Shown here: positions 10,568 to 22,108 of the stretch, in pieces | How positions within the stretch are numbered: the stretch's first letter is position 1 | Layout: the number at the start of each line of letters is the position of its first letter | Notes under the pieces: model-generated | The model's input: only the letters and a program-made list of their open reading frames with translations | What the model was told of the DNA's origin: nothing | Database searches by the model: none | Translations under genes and position numbers: made by a program | Assembly (NCBI GenBank): GCA_014529385.2 | Contig: CM043947.1 | Location: forward strand, 124,204,891-124,268,890 | Length of the DNA stretch: 64,000 bases | Direction: 5' to 3' | DNA from: Adiantum capillus-veneris | Taxonomy: Eukaryota > Streptophyta > Polypodiopsida > Polypodiales > Pteridaceae

Positions 10568-12340
10568 GTGGTTTTTTGACCTTAGGGTTACCTTCATTAA
10601 ATACATCCAATAGTTAGTGTTAAAAGTCCTTTGACCTTAGGTAAGCTAGGACTGTGCTTGAGGTGGGAACTCGAACCAAACTTGAGGTGCTTTTCGTGCC
10701 TAGTGATTGGCATTCTTGAGATGATTGAAGTGCTTGATTATTGAGATGCTTGAGGTGCTTGTCATCCTTGAGATCCTAGGGTTGTACTTGAAGTGGAAAC
10801 CCAACCCAAGCTTGAGGGGCTTAAGGGCCAAGCTTGTGGTGAGAACTCGGCACAAGGTTGCGGGGCTTGAGGTGTCACAAACGTCAAACCAAATCCCTAC
10901 AAGGAGGGGGCGAGTCATGCAAGAAGGGGGGGTGGTTTCTTGACCACTCTCTCTCTCCCAGAGGGCACCCCTTGCCCAAGAGGCAAGTAGGACACATGTC
11001 AAGCCCCTAGCTAGGTTACCCTCATGGTGTGCCTAAAGCCTATTGGTTGGCTTTCCAAGGGGTCCAATGATAATTTAGTGGATATAATTAATTGTTTTAG
11101 CATTTATAAAGTCCTTTCTCTCAAAAGGGAAGAGGGACACTTGTCCCAAGGCTACCCTTGTTGCTTGGTGGCCTGGAGGAGTCCAATGAGCTTCAAGCAT
11201 GAGCTACAAGGGGGAGTCAACCAAAGCAAGTAGGAGGCATGCTTGAGGGGTATACTCTCCCACACACACTCACACACCCTCTCATGGTGTATTGTGCAAA
11301 GTGCAAGAGCTCCCTCTCCTTCTCCAAGCAAGTAGAGAGGTTGAGAGCCTACACCAACAATCTTGGCTATGGAATGCAAATCCAACCAAGAGACATGCTT
11401 AAATGCTTAAGCTTGCCATCTTCATTACTATGCTATTATGTATGCTAGCAAGAAGAGTTATGATAAGTAATGAACTAATTCTTTCTCCCATGAAATGTTT
11501 CTTCCTCCTCCTCCCTACCCTTATTCCCTGCTAGCTCTCTCCACCTTCGAAGGTGTTTGAGGTCTTGGGATAGTTAATGCTTTCCACAAAGCTTATGTTA
11601 TGCTCGTGATGCATGAAGATTTCCATCTTCATTGAATCACCTAGGTCACAAGGAACACAAAGATTGTATTGTAACAAGTCTCTCTTGATGGGAGAAACTA
11701 TAATACAAATGCCTATTGAAGGGGGGATCGGCTCCACATAAATCCGGTCCTCAATTGTTGTCATGTTCTCTAAACTCTCTCTCTTGTTGTAAAAGTATTG
11801 TTCATGCCAAGTTAACTAAATGCTATGTTTATGTTGCTACCATCAATTAAGTTCACCCTCTATGCTCACAAAGTAATTTCATAAAATTACTTCTCTAATT
11901 TATGCTACTTTCAAAGTTAATAGGCCATTTTCAGAGCATTTGGTTTCTCGTTTCTTGCTTAAGAAGAGAGGTCCTTAAGTAGCCTATAAATGGTCAATTT
12001 TGCTAATTATATTAGGGTAATTGGGACTGGATTATATTATCGGTTTTGTTGAGCCCACTATGTGGGATATGGAGCACACCACCTAAGGAGCTTTGGACTT
12101 AATAATGGGGTCGTTTTAGACTTTCCTACGGCTTTATTATTATTGACCCATAAGTAGTCCGAAAGGACCTAGCCCTCAGCAATTCTGCAATATTAGACCC
12201 ACTTCACTACTCTCTATAATTAACCACTTCGAGCTGTGGGTGTAGATACTCAGGTGCCAATTTTCAAAGGCTAGAGGAGTAGCAACTAAGGTTTTGAATT
12301 GCCAAAGCATACACTAAGTAAGTACACAAATTTTGTTAAC
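10568..12340. other. Region between TE2 and TE3 gag; probably holds the TE3 5' LTR and leader
   Basis: No gene is recognised. 10600-10900 is rich in degenerate CTTGAGGTG-like words. TE3 gag begins at 12341, so its 5' LTR and leader should lie here, but I found no convincing match to the presumed 3' LTR start at 62613 and no primer-binding site. The LTR pair may be diverged, truncated or replaced. Confidence 0.45.
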
Positions 12341-13360
12341 ATGGCCGACAATAACCAAGAGAGTAGAATGAACATTGATAGCTTTGATTTTTCACATGAA
12401 GGTGCTAATGATGATGCCCCCATGTTTGTCAATTATCTCATTACTCTATGGGCAACCCTGCTTTGCAAGCCAAAGTTACTCAACAACTTCGCGTTTATGG
12501 GATTTTCCTTCCTCTCCAAGAGGAGAGAGAGATTAGGAGGCCTCTTGAAGAGACCCCCAAAAGAAGACTGTCTCCCATACGAAAGAGGAATCCAAAGAGA
12601 AATAAAGCAATGAAACTTTAAGTTCCTTTGAAGATGGGGCTCTACGTAGATGGTGGTCTAGACAATCGCCAACTCCTCCCAAGAGGAAAATATCAACACA
12701 TAGTCCTTCTCCTTGTCATTCCAAAAGAAAAGAGAGGAAAAAAAGGAAGAAAAGGGCAAGAAAGAGGTCACCCTCTTCTTCTTCTTCTTCACCTTCCTCC
12801 CCTTCCGACAAAAGCTATGGCTATTCTCCTAGAGAATACAAGAGGTGAGGACATGGCAAATAAAACTGTGCATGGTGAATGTCACAAAAGCTCAAGAAGC
12901 TCAAAGAGGGAGGAAAGAGTATATCGTTTCTCACCTATGATGGCACCTTTGGTGCCACCAACAAAGTATTGGCCTTCATCCAGCAATTTGATGCGGCCTT
13001 TGGAGACAAGGGCTTCACGGAGTCCTCCAAGCTACACCATATAGCTATGCACTTCCATAAATTGGCTTGTCAATGGTGGGCTAGCCTTCGTGGCAATGGT
13101 GAAGCCCCAAAGACATGGAAAACTCTAAGAGTTTCCATCATGAAGCAATTCCTTGGAAGAGATGCAAAGGACAAAGTGCTCACCGAACGGCATAGTTTGA
13201 AGCTTCTCTCTCATGAGTCTATCCACAAATATGTAGAAAGTTTTTGGGATTTATAATCTCAAGACTACTATCTTTCAAAAGCTAGACTTTGCCGAGCAAA
13301 AGCAGCAATTTTGTGCAGGATTACCTGAAGAGATGGTCGAATACGTTGGTGCACCCAAAG
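12341..13360 (+). pseudogene. TE3 gag, N-terminal and capsid part, with RS-rich segment
   Basis: The start MADNNQESRMN has a good context (AACATGGCC). After frameshifts, one phase reads a basic Ser/Arg segment (about 12530-12850: PKRRLSPIRKR, SKRKERKKRKKR, then a serine run). The capsid part (about 12900-13360) has the classic gag pattern: FLTYDGTF, FIQQFDAAF, ACQWWASL, SIMKQFLG and SHESIHKYVESF. A 1-nt shift near 13256 separates the last piece (LPEEMVEYVGAP). The gene breaks at 13360 where TE4 is inserted. The Gag protein would form the particle, and the basic region may bind RNA or direct localisation. Confidence 0.75.
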
Positions 13361-13458
13361 TGTGTCGACCATAAAAGATGGCATGGGCAGGTATGGGCAG
13401 ATAGGTAGCAACAGATATGTATAGCTGTTGTGGTTTATAGGCCAAGGAAGGCTCCACA
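13361..13458 (+). repeat. TE4 5' LTR, first segment
   Basis: These 98 bases match 49606-49741 apart from an internal indel. The segment ends at GGCTCCACA, where TE5 has inserted, and the LTR resumes at 19022. Confidence 0.85.
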
Positions 13459-13867
13459 TGTTAAGTATGGAGCCTGATTTACCCTTGTAATTTTCTGTGG
13501 TAAAAGCGCACATTTGTAAGGCCCCCATTATGAGGAGAAGCCATCGTGCGTGAAGGAAAATCACTCACCGGAAACCAAAATTTTCACGGACAAGAATCAG
13601 GGGCAACTTTAAAGGCCCGCCCCCGAGACTTTTTTTTTTGCCGGAATATTATAGCCGGACGGCGGCCGGAAAGTGGTCCGAAAACAACCGGTCGGTTGGC
13701 CGGTGGCCGGAAGTCAATGGCCGGTGGCCGGTGGCCGAATTCAAAAGCGGACTTGTCTTCTCAAGGGCGGCCACACATGGGCGGATTGGAGGGTCCGATT
13801 TGTACTTATTCTCACAAGGGCGGCTACACATGGCTGTCTCTCATAAGAGAGGGTAGCCCTTTTGGCC

Positions 13868-13874
13868 TATAAAA
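13868..13874 (+). promoter_or_regulatory. TATA box of TE5 LTR
   Basis: CCTATAAAAGGAGG is conserved in the 3' LTR (18647-18653) and, inverted, in both TE2 LTRs (there ending TTTTATAGACC or TTTTATAGGCC). Confidence 0.7.
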
Positions 13875-14074
13875 GGAGGCCATTTCTACACACATTTCAT
13901 AGTGTGAAGTTGATGCAACAAGGTGAGTGTGAGGTGGTGAGAGTGAAGCAAGGCGGGAGCTCCAATAAGGGTATAATCCCTTTGTAAACTACTTCTTGTT
14001 TTGAATTACTAAAGCCATTGAGTGGCTGCTTTCCCGTGGATGTAGCCCACATTGGGTAAACCACGTATATCGTG

Positions 14075-14078
<4 letters not shown>

Positions 14079-14134
<56 letters not shown>
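14079..14134 (+). repeat. (CT)28 microsatellite in TE5 5' LTR
   Basis: An uninterrupted CT run in the transcribed part of the LTR. The 3' LTR has a longer one at 18858-18929, and TE2 has only short GA interruptions at the matching place. Confidence 0.97.
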
Positions 14135-14139
<5 letters not shown>

Positions 14140-14225
14140 CTATAATCTCGTGTATATAAATTTGTCTCTCTCCATTAAGTAATCTACTCAATTATCTATT
14201 TAGCTACGTCTTATTTCCTAACAAC

Positions 14226-14237
14226 TGGTATCAGAGC
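14226..14237 (+). other. TE5 primer-binding site
   Basis: TGGTATCAGAGC, complementary to initiator tRNA-Met, two bases after the LTR. Confidence 0.95.
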
Positions 14238-14296
14238 AAAGTTTGCTCTTAGCTAAATTATCTCAAGGAAAGGATTCCTTGAATTGAGTGGGAGTT

Positions 14297-15703
14297 ATGG
14301 CGGAGGAAGGGAAGCTCAAGATTGAGAAGTTCAACGGCAAAAACTACCAACATTGGAAGATGCAGATTGAAGACTATCTCTACCAGAAGGACCTCTATTT
14401 GCCACTAGGCGGTCTTGCGAACAAGCCCGCAACAATGGCAGATGAAGCATGGATTTTCCTTGATCGAAAGGCACTGGGAACAATCGGTTTAAGCTTGGCG
14501 TCAACGGTGGCCTTCAATGTTTCGGAGATGAAGACCACGGAGGACCTGATGAAGTCACTTGACGACTTCTATGAGAAACCATCGGCATCCAATAAGGTAT
14601 TTCTTATGAAGCGCTTGTTCAATCTAAAGATGGCAGAGAATGGTTCAGTTGCAGAACACCTAAATGACTTTAACACAAACATAAGTCAAATTCGATCAGT
14701 GAAAATCAATTTCGATGACGAAGTGCGAGCTCTCCTTATACTATCATCTCTACCGGATAGTTGGGACAGCCTTGTGATGGCTGTAAGTAATTCTATCTCT
14801 GGCACAAATACTCTTAAGTTTGATGATGTTGTGGATGTTCTCCTAAGCGAGGAAATGCGAAGGAGAAGCACAGGAGAATCATCAAGTGTTGCACTATCAG
14901 TGGAAACAAGAGAAAGGCTTAAGGAGAGGTTCAAAAACCAAAAGGGTCGTGATCGCTCAAAGCGGAGCAAGTCACGCACAAAGTCAGTTCTTGAATGTTG
15001 GAACTGCGGCAAGAAGGGCCACGTCAAGAAGGATTGCTGGTCCAAGAAGAAGAAGGATACAGAGTCTCAAGACAACAAGCCAACATCGGAGGCCAATGTG
15101 GCAGGTAAAGTAGAGCAAGATGCTCTAATTCTCTCATTAGACAATGTGTCTAATTCCTGGATAGTAGATTCCGGGGCTTCATTCCATGCGACACCACATA
15201 AGCAACATTTCCAAGACTACACCAAAGGTAATTTTGGGTATGTATACTTGGGAGATGATGAAGCTTGTGAGATTGTCGGCAAAGGTACAGTTTCTGTCAA
15301 AATTGCTAACGGAAATGAATGGAAGCTTAAAGATGTTAGGCATGTTCCTTCTCTTCGCAAAAATTTGATCTCTACAGGACAATTGGACGATGAAGGTCAC
15401 AACATTGCATTCAGAAACAAACGGTGGAAGATCTCAAAGGGATCTTTGGTGGTTGCCAAGGGTGAAAAAGTTGGTACACTTTACTTGTGTACTGTTAGCA
15501 CGCAACCTTCAGCTTGTGCAGGAACTACAGAAGTTGACAATGCGGTGTGGCACTACCGACTTGGGTATGTGAGTGCCAAAGGAATGCAAATCCTTCAAAC
15601 AAAGAATCTTCTACCAGGTTTGAAAGAAGTGGACTTAGAGTTCTGTGAAGATTGTGTTTATGGTAAACAAAAGAGGGTAAAATTTCAAAAATCAGGAAAT
15701 TAA
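14297..15703 (+). pseudogene. TE5 gag and protease
   Basis: ATG at 14297 gives MAEEGKLKIEKF. The copia gag domain (UBN2-like) covers roughly residues 5-200 with YQHWKMQIEDYL and LILSSLPDSWDSL. The zinc knuckle CWNCGKKGHVKKDC (perfect CX2CX4HX4C) sits near residue 235, followed by a basic stretch. The protease begins at WIVDSGASFHATP near residue 292, with the canonical DSGA. The pre-integrase domain follows, ending at CEDCVYGKQK. A TAA at 15701-15703 stops the frame just before the integrase core, and the same phase continues after it. This segment alone is intact enough to encode particle protein and protease. Confidence 0.88.
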
Positions 15704-16786
15704 AGAAAAAATAAAAAACTTGAGTTGGTTCATTCTGATGTTTGGGGTCCTGCAAGTACACCATCACTTGGTGGCTCATTGTACTATGTAACATTCATAG
15801 ACGATGCGACTAGAAAAACATGGGTTTATGTCATGAAGAATAAATCCGATGTATTTTCCATATTTCAAAGGTGGAAAGCCTTTGTGGAGAATGAAACAGG
15901 TACCAAGGTTAAATGCCTCAGATCCGACAATGGAGGCGAATATTGCAGCCAAGCTCTTGAACTCTTTTGTGCTAGCAATGGCATTCGGAGGCAAAGGAAA
16001 ACCCCAAGGACACCTCAACAAAATGCGATTTCGGAAAGGATGAACAGGACAATCATGGAACGAGCACGAAGCATGCGGCTACATGCAGGCCTACCACTTG
16101 AGCTTTGGGCGAAAGCTGTAAGTACGTCTGTGTACTTAATCAATCGGCCACCCTCAACGGCATTGGATGGGGGAGTTCCAGAAGAGGCATGGACAGGTAA
16201 ACCGGTGAATTATGCCTTTCTCAAAGTGTTTGGGTGTGAGGCTTTCATGCACATAGATAGAAGCATAAGATCAAAGTTAGATGCAAAGTCCAAAAAGTGT
16301 TTCTTCATTGGCTATGGAGAAGGAGACTTTGGGTATCGCCTATGGAATCCTGAAGATGGTAAAATCTTAAGGAGTAGGGATGTAATTTTTAACGAACAAA
16401 ATATGTACAAAGATTACTTGGAAAGAAAACAAACAAAAGAAACAGGTGATGAGTACATGGAGCTTGAGGACAGTGAAGACTCAAGGACTGCAAATGGTGA
16501 CAATGTGCAACAACGTCAACCAAATGAGGAGCCTCAACCTATTCCCCGAAGATCTACAAGAGCAAGTAGACCTGCAGAAAGGTTTGTTCCTTCCTTCAAC
16601 CATCTCTTGATCTCAGATTCTGGAGAGCAGGAATCATATGAAGAAGCTATGCAATATGAATCCAAAGAAGAATGGACGAAGAGCATGCAAGTGGAGATGG
16701 ACTCACTACATCGCAACCAAACATGGGAGTTAGTTGAGTTGCCTAAAGGTAAGCGGGCACTTAAAACAAATGGGTGTACAAGCTAA
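15704..16786 (+). pseudogene. TE5 integrase
   Basis: The catalytic core has VHSDVWGP, RSDNGGEYCS and QQNAISERMNRT, so D, D and E are all present. The copia GKKGYRL-like block reads FFIGYGEGDFGYRLW. A linker with many charged residues follows, up to the first RT words NQTWELVELPKGKRAL. A missing A in the AAAA run near 16763 throws the frame out, so it stops at 16786 instead of entering RT. Confidence 0.85.
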
Positions 16787-17835
16787 AGGAAGAAGAAGGT
16801 GGGAAGAAAAGGTACAAGTCTAGGCTTGTGGTAAAAGGTTTTTCTCAAAAGAAAGGTATTGACTTCAATTAAATATTTTCTCCTGTTGTAAAAATGAGCT
16901 CAATTAGGCTTGTCTTAAGCCTTGTGGTTGCTCATGATCTAAATCTCGAGCAAATGGATGTAAATACGGCATTCCCTCACGGTGACTTAGAGGAGGAAAT
17001 CTACATGCTTCAACCAAAGGGGTATGAAGTAAAAGGTAAGGAGAAAATGGTTTGCAGATTAAAGAAGAGCTTGTATGGTTTAAAGCAAGCATCAAGACAA
17101 TGGTACTTGAAGTTTGATCGTTGGATGTTTGATCATGGATTCACAAGATGCAACTCGGATCACTGCGTCTACACGAAGAATTTGGGAGATGGGAAATTCA
17201 TCATCCTAATGTTGTATGTTGATGACATGTTGATTGCAAGTGCTAACATGCAGGACATCAAAGACCTAAAAGAGGAGATGTCCAAATCTTTTTCAATGAA
17301 AGATTTATGTGCTGCAAAGAGGATACTTGGTATGAAAATATCAAGGGACAGGAGGAAGAAGACAATAAAGCTATCTCAAGAAGATTACATCAAGAAGGTA
17401 CTAGAAAGGTTTGCAATGCAAAATGCAAAACCAATTTCTACACCTTTGGCTGGTCATTTTAAACTAATGAAGGATATGTGTCCAAAGACACAAAAGGAGA
17501 TAGCCTATATGTCTAAAGTTCCATGTGCTGCAGCGGTAGGTTCTCTAATGTATGCTATGGTCTGGACAAGGCCAGATATTGCACATGCAGTGCGAGTTGT
17601 GAGTAGGTTCATGGACAACCCAGGTAAAGAGCATTGGCAAGCTGTGAAGTGGATACTTAGGTATCTAAAAGGGACAACAACAAATTCTTTGTATTTTGGA
17701 GGAATTGATATTTTTCTAGAAGGGTATGCTGATGCAGATATGGCAGGTGACAAAGATACTCGAAGGAGCACTACTAGCTATGTGTTCACGGTTGGAGGCA
17801 CAGCAGTAAGCTGGGCTTCAAAGCTGCAGAAAGTA
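16787..17835 (+). pseudogene. TE5 reverse transcriptase
   Basis: Copia RT is nearly complete: the KWVYKLK start, SRLVVKGFSQ, then TAA at 16870-16872 in place of a Glu codon. After it come MDVNTAFPHGDLEEEIYM, KKSLYGLKQASRQW and the YVDD active site (LYVDDMLIA, about 17213). The thumb and connection run to WASKLQKV. An extra A near 17836 shifts the frame and separates RNase H. Confidence 0.86.
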
Positions 17836-18178
17836 AGTTTCACTTTCTACCACGGAAGCAGAGTATGTAGCAATGGCGGAGGCAAGCAAAGAAATTATGT
17901 GGCTTCACATATTCTTAGAAGAGCTTGGATTCAAACAAGACAATTGTGTCTTGTACAGTGATATCCAAAGCGCTATCCATCTTGCGAAGAACTCAGCCTT
18001 TCATTCAAGGACAAAGCACATTGAGGTGAGATATCACTTCATACGCACTCTTTTGGAAGAGGGACAACTAAAGCTAGGAAAGGTGCATACAAGTGAAAAT
18101 CCTGCAGACATGTTTACAAAGGTGGTCAACAAGGAGAAGTTGAGCTTTTGCTCATCTTCAATCGGCATTCAAGGATAA
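17836..18178 (+). pseudogene. TE5 RNase H
   Basis: In the shifted phase STTEAEYVAMAEASKEI, LYSDIQSAIHLAKN and HIEVRYHFIRTLLEEG follow the first RNase H acids (ADADMAGD), which lie in the RT phase. ENPADMFTKVV ends the domain. The enzyme would remove the RNA strand during reverse transcription. Confidence 0.85.
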
Positions 18179-18225
18179 GAAGCCAGAATGGAAAGCAGTC
18201 ACAGGTTTGGTTTTGAGATCAGTCT

Positions 18226-18238
18226 CCAAGTGGGAGAT
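18226..18238 (+). promoter_or_regulatory. TE5 polypurine tract
   Basis: CAAGTGGGAGAT ends right at the TG of the 3' LTR. The same tract is present, inverted, in TE2. Confidence 0.85.
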
Positions 18239-18853
18239 TGTTAAGTATGGAGCCTGATTTACCCTTGTAATTTTCTGTGGTAAAAGCGCACATTTGTAAG
18301 GCCCCCATTATGAGGAGAAGCCATCGTGCGTGAAGAAAAATCACTCACCGAAAACCAAAATTTTCACAGACAAGAATCACGGGCAACTTTAAAGGCCGGA
18401 AAGTGGTCGAAAAACAACTGGTCGGTTGGCCGGTGGCCTATAGTTAATGGCCGATGGTCGGTGGTCGGAAGTCAATGGCCGGTGGTCAGAAGTCAATGGC
18501 CGGTGGCCGGTGGCCGAATTCAAAAGCGGACTTCTCTTCTCAAGGGCGGCCACACATGGGCGGATTGGAGGGTCCGATTTGGACTTATTCGCACAAGGGC
18601 GGCTACACATGGCTGTCTCTCATTAGAGAGGGCAGCCCTTTTGGCCTATAAAAGGAGGCCATTTCTACACACATTTCATAGTGTGAAGTTGATGCAACAA
18701 GGTGAGTGTGAGGTGGTGAGAGTGAAGCAAGGTGGGAGCTCCATTAAGGGTATAATCCCTTTGTAAACTACTTCTTGTTTTGAAGTACTAAAGCCAATTA
18801 GTGGCTGCTTTCCCGTGGACGTAGCCCACATTGGGTGAACCGCGTATATCGTG

Positions 18854-18932
<79 letters not shown>

Positions 18933-19016
18933 CTATAATCTCGTGTATATAAATCTGTCTCTCTCCATTAAGTAATCTACTCAATTATCTATTTAGCTAC
19001 GTCTTATTTCCTAACA
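18239..19016 (+). repeat. TE5 3' LTR
   Basis: 778 bp. It differs from the 5' LTR by a longer CT run (18858-18929), extra GGCCGGTGGTC-type repeat units (about 18417-18516), loss of about 50 bases near 18395 and scattered substitutions. Confidence 0.93.
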
Positions 19017-19021
19017 CCACA

Positions 19022-20926
19022 AGGGGCTAATTTGGGGAGCAAGTGAAGGAGGTGCAAGGTGCGACCTTTGGGCCTAGAAATGTAGAGCTAGAGTTGTTGA
19101 AAGAGCAAGTCCAAATGGTTCATCAAACCGAGCTACGTAGCCCAAGATATTGGAGTTTGAAGGTGCACTACGTTCCAGATTCTTGTTGGACAGGGTAGTT
19201 GGGAACAGGTGGCCCAAGTGGATGTGTGTGTATAGGTGCATAGTGCTCGATTTATGGAGCCTACCTATCTTTTTAGATTACAGATCAAAGCTCGGGATAG
19301 TAGGTTATGATCACTTGAAGTTTTGTTGGAAGCTAGGTTGGTGCCCGCCTGACCACATGGGAAGTAGTGCAATTTGTTGTGTTTTGGGTTGCGACAAAGT
19401 TAGAGAAGGTGCTATGCAATGAATAGAGATAGCATGGGCTGACTGCACGTCAGACGAAGCCCGGAATAGAAAGTTACAACAGTCAAAAAGTTGCGTGCAT
19501 TTGCCCGGAATTGGCCATAGATGATTTTCCCAATTTTTGTGGCCTCGGTTCGGGGTCTCGGGGAGTCTTGAAGTGCAGCAAGGTTGGATAACAAAGGAGT
19601 CAATTAAGTGAGCTTGCGGTTGGTTTTTTCAGCTCGGCAATCGGTTCGCCAAGTGAAAATTGGCAGGTAGTGCAAGCTGGGAAGCAAGAAGGGATTTTTT
19701 TTTTAAACTTTTAGGAGGTTTTCTATAAAAGTTGAAATTTTTCAAGGCTTGGTGGGTCAGCGGCTGCCACATGGTAGGGGAATAATCCCGTATGCAATGA
19801 ATTGTGGTCTATCAGTGTGTATTTTAGCAGGATCGTGAGCCTCTTTGAAAGTGTGCAAAGGGGAATGCCCCTTGGATTTCGTGGCGATGGCGGGCCTGTA
19901 GATGCGATGTCCGTGTTGTTGTTGATGACTCAGGGGCGCGAGGCCTAGTAGTTTTGGTTAGCATAGGTAGAGACGGCACCCTACACCGGTGGCACGTTGG
20001 CTATGGAGGACTCCCGACGACAGTGTGATGATGTGGCAGCCTGGGTGGGGGTCGGTTCCCATGCCCACTTGGGTCCAAAATATTTGAAGACAAGGGTGCC
20101 CCCCCCCCCACTAGCGATATCGCTAGTGCCTAGGGGAGGGTCCCACGCAGTCAGTGGAGAGCAAGGTGGAGAGAGAAAGAGTTCAAAGAGGGCAAGTCCA
20201 AGGGATGAACAGGCGGCGGAGTCTGGCAGATAGAGGTGTGCACCATGCAAGAGTTGCCAAAAATGGAATGTGCCAAGTGCTAGCAATGCAAAATAATTCT
20301 AAATGAAGTTGAGAGATAACTACACCAGCTAAAGAAGCTCTCATTTTTTCTTTTTTTGGATCTCCTAGACACCCCTATAAAAAGATGTACAGGTTAATTT
20401 TTTGGGGCTTTTTCCCTTAGGTCTTTTTTGGGGAAGATTTAGGGCTCTTTTTGGCCAGTGTGGGATCTTTGGCATGATGCTTTTGTGCCAAGGCTTTTGA
20501 GCCATTGTCTTTTTGCCGAGGCTCATGCCGGCAGAGTGTGGATTGTACATGGTTGTATATGCAAGAAGGCTATTTGTTGTTGTCTCTGGGCATCATTCCC
20601 CTTCCCCTTCTCTTCTCTGCTTGTGTGTGTGTGGTTCCGGGCATGTGTTGGTGTCTGTTCCCTCCTGAGGTTTGTCGTGCAAAGGGAGATAGATAGACAA
20701 AGACTGTGTGCGTACGAAAGGCTCTGAATTGAGAAGAGCAGAGTGATTGCATCTGTTTGGTGCATTGCAAGGCGTGTGTGCGTATGGTCGTATGCAGGTG
20801 GTGGTTTGCTTGTGGGTAGTGTTGAGTTTTGAAGGTGAACTCTAGTAAATTGGGGTACTGTGTATACCCTGGGCTATAGTGAGGCATTGTGTTGTACACT
20901 GGGTGTGTTCCCCTTTCCCCCTCTCC
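19022..20926 (+). repeat. TE4 5' LTR, second segment
   Basis: It matches 49742-51606 throughout, including the CACTAGCGATATCGCTAG palindrome near 20110 (copy near 50814) and the TATA-like CCTATAAAAAG near 20373 (copy near 51078). Just after the end, TGGTGTCTCCCAC (20933) could be a primer site, but I cannot assign a tRNA. Confidence 0.85.
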
Positions 20927-21640
20927 ATCTTCTGGTGTCTCCCACTGAGGAGCTGTCTGATGCTCCAATTTGAGGTTGAAAGCGGTGTTTTTTAGCCGAC
21001 AAAGCAGTTGGCTAATGGTCAAGGTGCTCGATGGTTGAATTTGAAGCTGGCAGAGATGGTGGAGCTAGGTTTTGGCCTCATATTTATGGGCGTTGAAAAG
21101 TTCAAAGACTGGTTAGCAGATTTTGAGTTATGGCTTATGTCGATGCATATGTTGACGGATGCAGAAAAGTTGCAAACGGTGCCATTGTTGATGCGAGGAC
21201 GAGCCAAGGTTTGGCTTGATGGTTTAAAGAGCAATGATTGAGGATCATGGCTGAGATTGCAAAGTCAGTTTCTCTGTGGTTTCGAGAGGTGATTACGCCG
21301 AAAGAAGCTGGTACAAGGCTGAAGGTGGTACGCTATGATGAAAGTAAGGATTTCTCTATTTTCATTGAGCAAGTTGAAGTCTGTTGGAAGCAGTTAGAGG
21401 TTGCTACTAGGTAAAAAAACAACCAATACTTGAAGCTGTTGAAGCTGCTAGGGTGCTTGTATCCGAGGATTAGAGAAAAGATGGAAGATGGTGCGGATAT
21501 ATATGAAGATATGGTCTATCTGGCCAAGATGAAGAGTAGAAAGGTAAAGCGGAAGCTCGAACTGGGCGTTTTGAAGAGGTAGCAAAGTATTTTTTGGTCC
21601 GATCAAAGGCGAATCCAATTGTTTGAAGTGCAGAGACTGT
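20927..21640 (+). pseudogene. TE4 gag-like remnant
   Basis: The open stretch 21008-21241 reads VEKFKDWLADFELWL and LLMRGRAKVWLDGL, the pattern of an LTR-retrotransposon capsid start. After a shift at about 21238 another phase continues with FREVITPKEAG and IEQVEVCWKQLEVATR. Several stops follow. It may once have been a Gag used by this non-autonomous element, and it now looks dead. Confidence 0.5.
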
Positions 21641-21746
21641 TGAGGTAAGGCCTATGGTTGGTTATGTTCCTTGGAGGTTTCCAGTTTGTGATGTGCATGT
21701 GCCGAGGGTGGACGAGCTTGTCAACAAGTAAAATCTCCATGTCGAG

Positions 21747-22108
21747 GTGAACCAGGGTGCAAAAGTGGTAGCAAATGTTGAGGTTCCAATGTGGAATGAT
21801 GAGGTAAAGCCTGTTCTTGTGGAAAGTTTGCATGAAAAGGTAGCAAATTGCAATCAGGTTATAGATACTGAGGGTTCAGAAGCCGACAAAGAAAGTGAGC
21901 AAAGCCGTGAAGATGGTCAAGAGCAACAAGCGGATGAAGATGCTGATACAGAGTCGGTATATGATGCCGGTGATGATGAAGATACAAGCTCGAGTAGCTA
22001 GGAGACAATCGAGGAGAATAGAACAGAGGAGTCCACATCCTATGGTGAGGAGACAGAGTCTAATAAACCTGAGCTGGTAAAGGTAAAGCTGTCTTATTAT
22101 GCGTTTGA
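21747..22108 (+). pseudogene. TE4 acidic reading frame, first part
   Basis: 84 codons rich in Asp, Glu and Ser (VIDTEGSEADKESEQS), then a TAG at about 21999-22001, then open again to the TE6 insertion point. The phase continues unbroken after TE6 at 48543, which shows the two parts were one frame. I do not recognise a family. Confidence 0.45.

Larger units (their letters stand above)
13459..14223 (+). repeat. TE5 5' LTR
   Basis: 765 bp, TG...CA. It contains a GGCCGGTGGCCGG-type tandem block (about 13660-13745), a TATA box (TATAAAA at 13868-13874) and a long CT tract in R/U5. Compared with the 3' LTR it has extra sequence near 13610-13660 and several C/T differences, so the insertion is not very recent. 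Confidence 0.93.
13459..19016 (+). mobile_element. TE5: Ty1/copia element with perfect 5-bp target duplication
   Basis: LTRs are 13459-14223 and 18239-19016 (TGTTAAG...CCTAACA), with an initiator-Met primer site and a polypurine tract. CCACA stands on both sides (13454-13458 and 19017-19021). The uninterrupted target exists in the same window: the TE4 3' LTR reads GGCTCCACAAGGGGCC at about 49735-49750. The gag-pol of about 3.9 kb is in copia order but carries two nonsense codons and two frameshifts. Gag start and domain words resemble Tork/Tnt1-like elements. Confidence 0.95.

Noticed and set aside
13546-13872. 108-codon frame recurring at 18326-18651
   Set aside because: Part of the TE5 LTR pair; the Gly/Arg-rich protein comes from the GGCCGG block.
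20110-20130. Palindrome CACTAGCGATATCGCTAG as a regulatory or recombination site
   Set aside because: Present in both TE4 LTRs, but with no further support for a function.
20933-20950. TGGTGTCTCCCAC as the TE4 primer-binding site
   Set aside because: The position is right but no tRNA could be matched, so it is mentioned only in the LTR entry.
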